Source: Gordius sp. MW1 (taxonomy: Eukaryota; Nematomorpha; Gordioida; Gordea; Gordiidae). Taken from it: a DNA stretch of 64,000 nt. The stretch lies in the NCBI GenBank assembly GCA_964036665.1, contig OZ038526.1:12586001-12650000 (forward strand), given 5' to 3'. Shown here in pieces: positions 52,303 to 63,842 of this stretch (position 1 is the first letter of the stretch; each line of letters begins with the position of its first letter). The translations under genes and the position numbers were made by a program. The notes below the pieces were generated by a model that searched no databases, had not been told where the DNA came from, and saw only the letters and a program-made list of their open reading frames with translations.

Positions 52303-52650
52303 GCAGTTTTTAAAAATTAAGCACTCACGTTGCGATACAACAAACTAATCGCATCAATAAAACGTTGTCTTTTGTCAAAATGATAGTTCTCGCAGCTTAA
52401 AACCTCTTTTCGGAAGTCAAACGAGGATAATAGGATTCTCAAATTGGCTTACTTTTATATATTTTTTCATGCTCTTTCACATAGAATCGAAAAAAATAAA
52501 TATTTTTACCTCAAAATTTTTTCACATATTTTTCTTTGAACCGTATTTTCATCCGATGAAAGTTGTCGTTTTCAGACGTGGTTTCTATGATCCCAAGTAA
52601 AAATTTATCAGAATCTAAAAACTATTACTTTGAAATCATGATCGCATAGA
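52303..52650 (+). repeat. Longest recognised monomer (348 bp)
   Basis: The monomer has cgcatcaat as a private variant of the subfamily stretch, one extra T in caaaattttttcac and two extra T in ccgtattttcatcc, near 52514-52550. The monomer is otherwise like those at 30601 and 42656. The insertions are private to this copy. Confidence 0.85.
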
Positions 52651-53340
52651 GCAGTTTTCAAAAATTAAGCAATCACGTTGCGATACAATAAACTAATCGC
52701 AACAATAAAACGTTGTCTTTTGTCAAAATGATAGTTCTCGCAGCTTAAAACCTCTTTTCGGAAGTCAATCGAGGATAATAGGATTCTCAAATTGGCTTAC
52801 TTTTATATATTTTTTCATGCTCTTTCACATAGAATCGAAAAAAATAAATATTTTTGCCTCAAAATTTTTCACATATTTTTCTTTGAACCGTATTCATCCG
52901 ATGAAAGTTGTCGTTTTCAGACGTGGTTTCTATGATCCCAAGTAAAAATTTATCAGAATCTAAAAACTATTACTTTGAAATCATGATCGCATAGAGCAGT
53001 TTTTAAAAATTAAGCACTCACGTTGCGATACAACAAACTAATCGCATTTTTAAAACGTTGTCTTTTGTCAAAATGATAGTTCTCGCAGCTTAAAACCTCT
53101 TTTCGGAAGTCAATCGAGGATAATAGGATTCTCAAATTGGCTTACTTTTATATATTTTTTCATGCTCTTTCACATAGAATCGAAAAAAATAAATATTTTT
53201 ACCTCAAAATTTTTAACATATTTTTCTTTGAACCGTGTTCATCCCATGAAAGTTGTCGTTTTCAGACGTGGTTTCTATGATCCCAAGTAAAAATTTATCA
53301 GAATTTAAAAACTATTACTTTGAAATCATGATCGCATAGA

Positions 53341-53685
53341 GCAGTTTTCAAAAATTAAGCAATCACGTTGCGATACAATAAACTAATCGCAACAATAAAA
53401 CGTTGTCTTTTGTCAAAATGATAGTTCTCGCAGCTTAAAACCTCTTTTCGGAAGTCAATCGAGGATAATAGGATTCTCAAATTGGCTTACTTTTATATAT
53501 TTTTTCATGCTCTTTCACATAGAATCGAAAAAAATAAATATTTTTGCCTCAAAATTTTTCACATATTTTTCTTTGAACCGTATTCATCCGATGAAAGTTG
53601 TCGTTTTCAGACGTGGTTTCTATGATCCCAAGTAAAAATTTATCAGAATCTAAAAACTATTACTTTGAAATCATGATCGCATAGA
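53341..53685 (+). repeat. Reference monomer (345 bp) with internal map
   Basis: A full-length, near-consensus copy chosen to describe the unit. Monomer positions 1-16 hold gcagttttcaaaaatt. Position 9 varies between c, g and t. Positions 21-24 vary (actc, attc, aatc, ccct). Positions 47-58 are the main subfamily-defining stretch. Positions 75-110 are well conserved. Positions 112-124 carry recurrent variants (agtcaatcg, agttatcg, agtcaaacg, then gagg or gatg). Positions 150-235 are very A/T-rich, with runs of A or T at roughly 10-13 bp spacing. Position 206 is a or g (ttacctc or ttgcctc). Positions 219-260 and 300-345 are the least variable. The 8-bp palindrome atcatgat lies at about 330-337, just before the boundary. 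Confidence 0.9.
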
Positions 53686-56435
53686 GCAGTTTTGAAAAAT
53701 TAAGCACTCACGTTGCGATACAACAAACTAATCGCAACATTAAAACGTTGTCTTTTGTCAAAATGATAGTTCTCGCAGCTTAAAACCTCTTTTCGGAAGT
53801 TATCGAGGATAATAGGATTCTCAAATTGGCTTACTTTTATATATTTTTTCATGCTCTTTCACATAGAATCGAAAAAAATAAATATTTTTACCTCAAAATT
53901 TTTCACATATTTTTCTTTGAACCGTATTCATCTGATGAAAGCTGTCGTTTTCAGACGTGGTTTCTATGATCCCAAGTAAAAATTTATCAGAATCTAAAAA
54001 CTATTACTTTGAAATCATGATCGCATAGAGCAGTTTTCAAAAATTAAGCACTCACGTTGCGATACAACAAACTAATCGCCATAATAAAACATTGTCTTTT
54101 GTCAAAATGATAGTTCTCGCAGCTTAAAACCTCTTTTCGGAAGTCAATCGATGATAATAGGATTCTCAAATTGGCTTACTTTTATATATTTTTTCATGCT
54201 CTTTCACATAGAATCGAAAAAAATAAATATTTTTACCTCAAAATTTTTCACATATTTTTCTTTGAACCGTATTCATCCGATGAAAGTTGTCGTTTTCAGA
54301 TGTGGTTTCTATGATCCCAAGTAAAAATTTATCAGAATCTAAAAACTATTACTTTGAAATCATGATCGCATAGAGGAGTTTTCAAAAATTGAGCACTCAC
54401 GTTGCGATACAACAAACTAATCGCATTTTTAAAACGTTGTCTTTTGTCAAAAAGATAGTTCTCGCAGCTTAAAACCTCTTTTCGGAAGTCATTCGAGGAT
54501 AATAGGATTCTCAAATTGGTTTACTTTTATATATTTTTTCATGCTCTTTCACATAGAATCAAAAAAAATAAATATTTTTACCTCAAAATTTTTCACATAT
54601 TTTTCTTTGAACCGTATTCATCCGATGAAAGTTGTCGTTTTCAGACGTGGTTTCTATGATCCCAAGTAAAAATTTATCAGAATCTAAAAACTATTACTTT
54701 GAAATCATGATCGCATAGAGCAGTTTTCAAAAATTAAGCACTCACGTTGCGATACAACAAACTAAACGCCACAATCTAAGGTTGTCTTTTGTCAAAATGA
54801 TAGTTCTCGCAGCTTAAAACCTCTTTTCGGAAGTCAATCGAGGATAATAGGATTCTCAAATTGGCTTACTTTTATATTTCATGCTCTTTCACATAGAATC
54901 GAAAAAATAAATATTTTTGCCTCAAAATTTTTCACATATTTTTCTTTGAGCCGTATTCATCCGATGAAAGTTGTCGTTTTCAGACGTGGTTTCTATGATC
55001 CCAAGTAAAAATTTATCAGAATCTAAAAACTATTACTTTGAAATCATGATCGCATAGAGCAGTTTTCAAAAATTAAGCACTCACGTTGCGATACAACAAA
55101 CTAATCGCAACAATAAAACGTTGTCTTTTGTCAAAATGATAGTTCTCGCAGCTTAAAACCTCTTTTCGGCAGTCAATCGATGATAATAGGATTCTCAAAT
55201 AGGCTTACTTTTATATATTTTTTCATGCTCTTTCACATAGAATCGAAAAAAATAAATATTTTTACCTCAAAATTTTTCACATATTTTTCTTTGAACCGTA
55301 TTCATCCGATGAAAGTTGTCGTTTTCAGACGTGGTTCTATGATCCCAAGTAAAAATTTATCAGAATCTAAAAACTATTACTTTGAAATCATGATCGCATA
55401 GAGCAGTTTTGAAAAATTAAGCACTCACGTTGCGATACAACAAACTAATCGCAACATTAAAACGTTGTCTTTTGTCAAAATGATAGTTCTCGCAGCTTAA
55501 AACCTCTTTTCGGAAGTTATCGAGGATAATAGGATTCTCAAATTGGCTTACTTTTATATATTTTTTCATGCTCTTTCACATAGAATCGAAAAAAATAAAT
55601 ATTTTTACCTCAAAATTTATCACATATTTTTCTTTGAACCGTATTCATCCGATGAAAGTTGTCGTTTTCAGACGTGGTTTCTATGATCCCAAGTAAAAAT
55701 TTATCAGAATCTAAAAACTATTACTTTGAAATCATGATCGCATAGAGCAGTTTTGAAAAATTAAGCACTCACGTTGCGATACAACAAACTAATCGCAACA
55801 ATAAAACGTTGTCTTTTGTCAAAATGATAGTTCTCGCAGCTTAAAACCTCTTTTCGGAAGTCAAACGAGGATAATAGGATTCTCAAATTGGCTTACTTTT
55901 ATATATTTTTTCATGCTCTTTCACATAGAATCGAAAAAAATAAATATTTTTACCTCAAAATCTTTCACATATTTTTCTTTGAACCGTATTCATCCGATGA
56001 AAGTTGTCGTTTTCAGACGTGGTTCTATGATCCCAAGTAAAAATTTATCAGAATCTAAAAACTATTACTTTGAAATCATGATCGCATAGAGCAGTTTTCA
56101 AAAATTAAGCACTCACGTTGCGATACAACAAACTAATCGCCACAATAAAACATTGTCTTTTGTCAAAATGATAGTTCTCGCAGCTTAAAACCTCTTTTCG
56201 GAAGTCAAACGAGGATAATAGGATTCTCAAATTGGCTTACTTTTATATATTTTTTCATGCTCTTTCACATAGAATCGAAAAAAATAAATATTTTTACCTC
56301 AAAATTTTTCACATATTTTTCTTTGAACCGTATTCATCCGATGAAAGTTGTCGTTTTCAGACGTGGTTTCTATGATCCCAAGTAAAAATTTATCAGAATC
56401 TAAAAACTATTACTTTGAAATCATGATCGCATAGA

Positions 56436-57726
56436 GCAGTTTTCAAAAATTAAGCACTCACGTTGCGATACAACAAGCTAATCGCAACAATAAAACGTTG
56501 TCTTTTGTCAAAATGATAGTTCTCGCAGCTTAAAACCTCTTTTCGGCAGTCAATCGATGATAATAGGATTCTCAAATAGGCTTACTTTTATATATTTTTT
56601 CATGCTCTTTCACATAGAATCGAAAAAAATAAATATTTTTACCTCAAAATTTTTCACATATTTTTCTTTGAACCGTATTCATCCGATGAAAGTTGTCGTT
56701 TTCAGACGTGGTTCTATGATCCCAAGTAAAAATTTATCAGAATCTAAAAACTATTACTTTGAAATCATGATCGCATAGAGCAGTTTTCAAAAATTAAGCA
56801 CTCACGTTGCGATACAACAAACTAATCGCCACAATAAAACATTGTCTTTTGTCGAAATGATAGTTCTCGCAGCTTAAAACCTCTTTTCGGAAGTCAATCG
56901 ATGATAATAGGATTCTCAAATTGGCTTACTTTTATATATTTTTTTATGCTCTTTCACATAGAATCGAAAAAAATAAATATTTTTACCTCAAAATTTTTCA
57001 CATATTTTTCTTTGAACCGTATTCATCCGATGAAAGTTGTCGTTTTCAGACGTGGTTTCTATGATCCCAAGTAAAAATTTATCAGAATCTAAAAACTATT
57101 ACTTTGAAATCATGATCGCATAGAGGAGTTTTCAAAAATTAAGCACTCACGTTGCGATACAACAAACTAATCGCATTTTTAAAACGTTGTCTTTTGTCAA
57201 AATGATAGTTCTCGCAGCTTAAAACCTCTTTTCGGAAGTCAATCGAGGATAATAGGATTCTCAAATTGGTTTACTTTTATATATTTTTTCATGCTCTTTC
57301 ACATAGAATCAAAAAAAATAAATATTTTTACCTCAAAATTTTTCACATATTAACTATTACTTTGAAATCATGATCGCATATAGCAGTTTTCAAAAATTAA
57401 GCACTCACGTTGCGATACAACAAACTAAACGCCACAATCTAACGTTGTCTTTTGTCAAAATGATAGTTCTCGCAGCTTAAAACCTCTTTTCGGAAGTCAA
57501 TCGAGGATAATAAGATTCTCAAATTGGCTTACTTTTATATATTTTTTCATGCTCTTTCACATAGAATCGAAAAAATAAATATTTTTGCCTCAAAATTTTT
57601 CACATATTTTTCTTTGAGCCGTATTCATCCGATGAAAGTTGTCGTTTTCAGACGTGGTTTCTATGATCCCAAGTAAAAATTTATCAGAATCAAAAAACTA
57701 TTACTTTGAAATCATGATCGCATAGA
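56436..57726 (+). repeat. 4-monomer HOR with truncated C (1291 bp), U3 first
   Basis: A (56436), B (56780), C with an 87-bp loss (57125-57382) and D (57383). Signatures otherwise match the full 1378-bp unit. The monomer after D (57727) is B-like, with aaacattg, gtcgaaatg and gttttcgcag. Confidence 0.88.
57125..57382 (+). repeat. Truncated C monomer (258 bp, 87-bp internal deletion), first
   Basis: At 57351/57352 the sequence jumps from cacatatt directly to aactattac, removing consensus positions of about 228-314, which includes most of the conserved 219-260 block. The flanks show no evident microhomology. The monomer also ends in gcatatagcag instead of gcatagagcag. Full-length C monomers of this family are 345 bp. 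Confidence 0.95.
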
Positions 57727-58071
57727 GCAGTTTTCAAAAATTAAGCACTCACGTTGCGATACAACAAACTAATCGCCACAATAAAACATTGTCTTTTGTC
57801 GAAATGATAGTTTTCGCAGCTTAAAACCTCTTTTCGGAAGTCAATCGATGATAATAGGATTCTCAAATTGGCTTACTTTTATATATTTTTTTATGCTCTT
57901 TCACATAGAATCGAAAAAAATAAATATTTTTACCTCAAAATTTTTCACATATTTTTCTTTGAACCGTATTCATCCGATGAAAGTTGTCGTTTTCAGACGT
58001 GGTTTCTATGATCCCAAGTAAAAATTTATCAGAATCTAAAAACTATTACTTTGAAATCATGATCGCATAGA

Positions 58072-59449
58072 GCAGTTTTCAAAAATTAAGCACTCACGTT
58101 GCGATACAACAAGCTAATCGCAACAATAAAACGTTGTCTTTTGTCAAAATGATAGTTCTCGCAGCTTAAAACCTCTTTTCGGCAGTCAATCGATGATAAT
58201 AGGATTCTCAAATAGGCTTACTTTTATATATTTTTTCATGCTCTTTCACATAGAATCGAAAAAAATAAATATTTTTACCTCAAAATTTTTCACATATTTT
58301 TCTTTGAACCGTATTCATCCGATGAAAGTTGTCGTTTTCAGACGTGGTTCTATGATCCCAAGTAAAAATTTATCAGAATCTAAAAACTATTACTTTGAAA
58401 TCATGATCGCATAGAGCAGTTTTCAAAAATTAAGCACTCACGTTGCGATACAACAAACTAATCGCCTCAATAAAACATTGTCTTTTGTCGAAATGATAGT
58501 TCTCGCAGCTTAAAACCTCTTTTCGGAAGTCAATCGATGATAATAGGATTCTCAAATTGGCTTACTTTTATATATTTTTTTATGCTCTTTCACATAGAAT
58601 CGAAAAAAATAAATATTTTTACCTCAAAATTTTTCACATATTTTTCTTTGAACCGTATTCATCCGATGAAAGTTGTCGTTTTCAGACGTGGTTTCTATGA
58701 TCCCAAGTAAAAATTTATCAGAATCTAAAAACTATTACTTTGAAATCATGATCGCATAGAGGAGTTTTCAAAAATTAAGCACTCACGTTGCGATACAACA
58801 AACTAATCGCATTTTTAAAACGTTGTCTTTTGTCAAAATGATAGTTCTCGCAGCTTAAAACCTCTTTTCGGAAGTCAATCGAGGATAATAGGATTCTCAA
58901 ATTGGTTTACTTTTATATATTTTTTCATGCTCTTTCACATAGAATCAAAAAAAATAAATATTTTTACCTCAAAATTTTTCACATATTTTTCTTTGAACCG
59001 TATTCATCCGATGAAAGTTGTCGTTTTCAGACGTGGTTTCTATGATCCCAAGTAAAAATTTATCAGAATCTAAAAACTATTACTTTGAAATCATGATCGC
59101 ATAGAGCAGTTTTCAAAAATTAAGCACTCACGTTGCGATACAACAAACTAAACGCCACAATCTAACGTTGTCTTTTGTCAAAATGATAGTTCTCGCAGCT
59201 TAAAACCTCTTTTCGGAAGTCAATCGAGGATAATAAGATTCTCAAATTGGCTTACTTTTATATATTTTTTCATGCTCTTTCACATAGAATCGAAAAAATA
59301 AATATTTTTGCCTCAAAATTTTTCACATATTTTTCTTTGAGCCGTATTCATCCGATGAAAGTTGTCGTTTTCAGACGTGGTTTCTATGATCCCAAGTAAA
59401 AATTTATCAGAATCAAAAAACTACTACTTTGAAATCATGATCGCATAGA
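58072..59449 (+). repeat. 4-monomer HOR A-B-C-D (1378 bp), U3 intact
   Basis: A (58072, caagctaat and cggcag), B (58416, with cgcctcaat), C (58761, gaggag, full length) and D (59106, ending aaaaaactactac). It lies inside the first 9-mer and has an equivalent 3014 bp downstream. Confidence 0.88.
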
Positions 59450-60740
59450 GCAGTTTTCAAAAATTAAGCACTCACGTTGCGATACAACAAACTAATCGCC
59501 ACAATAAAACATTGTCTTTTGTCAAAATGATAGTTCTCGCAGCTTAAAACCTCTTTTCGGAAATCAATCGATGATAATAGGATTCTCAAATAGGCTTACT
59601 TTTATATATTTTTTCATGCTCTTTCACATAGAATCGAAAAAAATAAATATTTTTACCTCAAAATTTTTCACATATTTTTCTTTGAACCGTATTCATCCGA
59701 TGAAAGTTGTCGTTTTCAGACGTGGTTCTATGATCCCAAGTAAAAATTTATCAGAATCTAAAAACTATTACTTTGAAATCATGATCGCATAGAGCAGTTT
59801 TCAAAAATTAAGCACTCACGTTGCGATACAACAAACTAATCGCCACAATAAAACATTGTCTTTTGTCGAAATGATAGTTCTCGCAGCTTAAAACCTCTTT
59901 TCGGAAGTCAATCGATGATAATAGGATTCTCAAATTGGCTTACTTTTATATATTTTTTTATGCTCTTTCACATAGAATCGAAAAAAATAAATATTTTTAC
60001 CTCAAAATTTTTCACATATTTTTCTTTGAACCGTATTCATCCGATGAAAGTTGTCGTTTTCAGACGTGGTTTCTATGATCCCAAGTAAAAATTTATCAGA
60101 ATCTAAAAACTATTACTTTGAAATCATGATCGCATAGAGGAGTTTTCAAAAATTAAGCACTCACGTTGCGATACAACAAACTAATCGCATTTTTAAAACG
60201 TTGTCTTTTGTCAAAATGATAGTTCTCGCAGGTTAAAACCTCTTTTCGGAAGTCAATCGAGGATAATAGGATTCTCAAATTGGTTTACTTTTATATATTT
60301 TTTCATGCTCTTTCACATAGAATCAAAAAAAATAAATATTTTTACCTCAAAATTTTTCACATATTAACTATTACTTTGAAATCATGATCGCATATAGCAG
60401 TTTTCAAAAATTAAGCACTCACGTTGCGATACAACAAACTAAACGCCACAATCTAACGTTGTCTTTTGTCAAAATGATAGTTCTCGCAGCTTAAAACCTC
60501 TTTTCGGAAGTCAATCGAGGATAATAAGATTCTCAAATTGGCTTACTTTTATATATTTTTTCATGCTCTTTCACATAGAATCGAAAAAATAAATATTTTT
60601 GCCTCAAAATTTTTCACATATTTTTCTTTGAGCCGTATTCATCCGATGAAAGTTGTCGTTTTCAGACGTGGTTTCTATGATCCCAAGTAAAAATTTATCA
60701 GAATCAAAAAACTATTACTTTGAAATCATGATCGCATAGA
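59450..60740 (+). repeat. 4-monomer HOR with truncated C (1291 bp), U3 second
   Basis: A-like (59450, ggaaatc, aaatagg), B (59794), truncated C (60139-60396) and D (60397). It corresponds to 56436-57726 at an offset of 3014, except that the first part of its A monomer is of the aaacattg/ggaaatc type rather than caagctaat/cggcag. This places the crossover of the 9-mer duplication inside this monomer or its partner. Confidence 0.86.
60139..60396 (+). repeat. Truncated C monomer (258 bp, same deletion), second
   Basis: The same deletion junction lies at 60365/60366, exactly 3014 bp from the first, with the same linked gcatatagcag variant. The identical breakpoint shows that one event was copied by the 9-mer duplication. 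Confidence 0.95.
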
Positions 60741-61085
60741 GCAGTTTTCAAAAATTAAGCACTCACGTTGCGATACAACAAACTAATCGCCACAATAAAA
60801 CATTGTCTTTTGTCGAAATGATAGTTTTCGCAGCTTAAAACCTCTTTTCGGAAGTCAATCGATGATAATAGGATTCTCAAATTGGCTTACTTTTATATAT
60901 TTTTTTATGCTCTTTCACATAGAATCGAAAAAAATAAATATTTTTACCTCAAAATTTTTCACATATTTTTCTTTGAACCGTATTCATCCGATGAAAGTTG
61001 TCGTTTTCAGACGTGGTTTCTATGATCCCAAGTAAAAATTTATCAGAATCTAAAAACTATTACTTTGAAATCATGATCGCATAGA

Positions 61086-62463
61086 GCAGTTTTCAAAAAT
61101 TAAGCACTCACGTTGCGATACAACAAGCTAATCGCAACAATAAAACGTTGTCTTTTGTCAAAATGATAGTTCTCGCAGCTTAAAACCTCTTTTCGGCAGT
61201 CAATCGATGATAATAGGATTCTCAAATAGGCTTACTTTTATATATTTTTTCATGCTCTTTCACATAGAATCGAAAAAAATAAATATTTTTACCTCAAAAT
61301 TTTTCACATATTTTTCTTTGAACCGTATTCATCCGATGAAAGTTGTCGTTTTCAGACGTGGTTCTATGATCCCAAGTAAAAATTTATCAGAATCTAAAAA
61401 CTATTACTTTGAAATCATGATCGCATAGAGCAGTTTTCAAAAATTAAGCACTCACGTTGCGATACAACAAACTAATCGCCTCAATAAAACATTGTCTTTT
61501 GTCGAAATGATAGTTCTCGCAGCTTAAAACCTCTTTTCGGAAGTCAATCGATGATAATAGGATTCTCAAATTGGCTTACTTTTATATATTTTTTTATGCT
61601 CTTTCACATAGAATCGAAAAAAATAAATATTTTTACCTCAAAATTTTTCACATATTTTTCTTTGAACCGTATTCATCCGATGAAAGTTGTCGTTTTCAGA
61701 CGTGGTTTCTATGATCCCAAGTAAAAATTTATCAGAATCTAAAAACTATTACTTTGAAATCATGATCGCATAGAGGAGTTTTCAAAAATTAAGCACTCAC
61801 GTTGCGATACAACAAACTAATCGCATTTTTAAAACGTTGTCTTTTGTCAAAATGATAGTTCTCGCAGCTTAAAACCTCTTTTCGGAAGTCAATCGAGGAT
61901 AATAGGATTCTCAAATTGGTTTACTTTTATATATTTTTTCATGCTCTTTCACATAGAATCAAAAAAAATAAATATTTTTACCTCAAAATTTTTCACATAT
62001 TTTTCTTTGAACCGTATTCATCCGATGAAAGTTGTCGTTTTCAGACGTGGTTTCTATGATCCCAAGTAAAAATTTATCAGAATCTAAAAACTATTACTTT
62101 GAAATCATGATCGCATAGAGCAGTTTTCAAAAATTAAGCACTCACGTTGCGATACAACAAACTAAACGCCACAATCTAACGTTGTCTTTTGTCAAAATGA
62201 TAGTTCTCGCAGCTTAAAACCTCTTTTCGGAAGTCAATCGAGGATAATAAGATTCTCAAATTGGCTTACTTTTATATATTTTTTCATGCTCTTTCACATA
62301 GAATCGAAAAAATAAATATTTTTGCCTCAAAATTTTTCACATATTTTTCTTTGAGCCGTATTCATCCGATGAAAGTTGTCGTTTTCAGACGTGGTTTCTA
62401 TGATCCCAAGTAAAAATTTATCAGAATCAAAAAACTACTACTTTGAAATCATGATCGCATAGA
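61086..62463 (+). repeat. 4-monomer HOR A-B-C-D (1378 bp), U3 last
   Basis: A (61086), B (61430, cgcctcaat), C (61775, full length) and D (62120, ending aaaaaactactac). Identical in all signatures to 58072-59449, offset 3014. An A-like monomer follows at 62464 with a private change, gacgtgcttc. Confidence 0.88.
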
Positions 62464-63842
62464 GCAGTTTTCAAAAATTAAGCACTCACGTTGCGATACA
62501 ACAAACTAATCGCCACAATAAAACATTGTCTTTTGTCAAAATGATAGTTCTCGCAGCTTAAAACCTCTTTTCGGAAATCAATCGATGATAATAGGATTCT
62601 CAAATAGGCTTACTTTTATATATTTTTTCATGCTCTTTCACATAGAATCGAAAAAAATAAATATTTTTACCTCAAAATTTTTCACATATTTTTCTTTGAA
62701 CCGTATTCATCCGATGAAAGTTGTCGTTTTCAGACGTGCTTCTATGATCCCAAGTAAAAATTTATCAGAATCTAAAAACTATTACTTTGAAATCATGATC
62801 GCATAGAGCAGTTTTCAAAAATTAAGCACTCACGTTGCGATACAACAAACTAATCGCATTTTTAAAACGTTGTCTTTTGTCAAAATGATAGTTCTCGCAG
62901 CTTAAAACCTCTTTTCGGAAGTCAATCGAGGATAATAGGAATCTCAAATTGGTTTACTTTTATATATTTTTTCATGCTCTTTCACATAGAATCGAAAAAA
63001 ATAAATATTTTTACCTCAAAATTTTTCACATATTTTTCTTTGAACCGTATTCATCCGATGAAAGTTGTCGTTTTCAGACGTGGTTTCTATGATCCCAAGT
63101 AAAAATTTATCAGAGTTTAAAAACTATTACTTTGAAATCATGATCGCATAGAGCAGTTTTTAAAAATTAAGCACTCACGTTGCGATACAACAAACTAATC
63201 GCAACAATAAAACGTTGTCTTTTGTCAAAATGATAGTTCTCGCAGCTTAAAACCTCTTTTCGGAAGTCAAACGAGGATAATAGGATTCTCAAATTGGCTT
63301 ACTTTTATATATTTTTTCATGCTCTTTCACATAGAATCGAAAAAAATAAATATTTTTACCTCAAAATTTTTCACATATTTTTCTTTGAACCGTATTCATC
63401 CGATGAAAGTTGTCGTTTTCAGACGTGGTTTCTATGATCCCAAGTAAAAATTTATCAGAATCTAAAAACTATTACTTTGAAATCATGATCGCATAGAGCA
63501 GTTTTTAAAAATTAAGCAATCACGTTGCGATACAATAAACTAATCGCAACAATAAAACGTTGTCTTTTGTCAAAATGATAGTTCTCGCAGCTTAAAACCT
63601 CTTTTCGGAAGTTAATCGAGGATAATAGGATTCTCAAATTGGCTTACTTTTATATATTTTTTCATGCTCTTTCACATAGAATCGAAAAAAATAAATATTT
63701 TTGCCTCAAAATTTTTCACATATTTTTCTTTGAACCGTATTCATCCGATGAAAGTTGTCGTTTTCAGACGTGGTTTATATGATCCCAAGTAAAAATTTAT
63801 CAGAATCTAAAAACTATTACTTTGAAATCATGATCGCATAGA

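Larger units (their letters stand above)
56557..59570 (+). repeat. 9-monomer duplication (3014 bp), copy 1
   Basis: Taken from the cgatgataatagg site of one A monomer to the same site of the next equivalent A monomer. It contains most of A, then B, truncated C, D, a B-like monomer with gttttcgcag, A, B with cgcctcaat, C, D with ctactac, and the start of an A-like monomer. All internal landmarks recur exactly 3014 bp later (57125/60139, 57383/60397, 58072/61086, 58416/61430). The length equals nine monomers minus the 87-bp deletion. Confidence 0.87.
59571..62584 (+). repeat. 9-monomer duplication (3014 bp), copy 2
   Basis: Second copy of the 3014-bp block, with the deleted C monomer and the linked rare variants (gcatatagcag, gttttcgcag, cgcctcaat, ctactac) all retained. 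I noticed one private change, gcaggttaaaac near 60230. The near identity implies a recent tandem duplication. Confidence 0.87.

Noticed and set aside
53441..53470. CENP-B-box-like sequence around cttttcggaagtcaatcg
   Set aside because: The TTCG start is present, but the following A and CGGG core positions do not match on either strand.
53501..53580. Possible internal subrepeat of the monomer (ctcaaattggcttac with the following T run versus ctcaaaatttttcac with the following T run, about 72 bp apart)
   Set aside because: The similarity is short and mostly A/T runs, and it does not exceed what the base composition would give.
53670..53677. The palindrome atcatgat near each monomer end as a protein-binding site or recombination signal
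   Set aside because: It is only 8 bp, is not extended by flanking symmetry and lies in a generally conserved part. It cannot be separated from simple conservation.
53930..53945. Possible hammerhead ribozyme core (ctgatga) at about 53932, also near 20165, 32225 and 43936
   Set aside because: Hammerhead ribozymes occur in some satellites, but nearly all copies read ccgatga, no GAAA follows at a usable distance and I find no matching stems. The variant is a single change.
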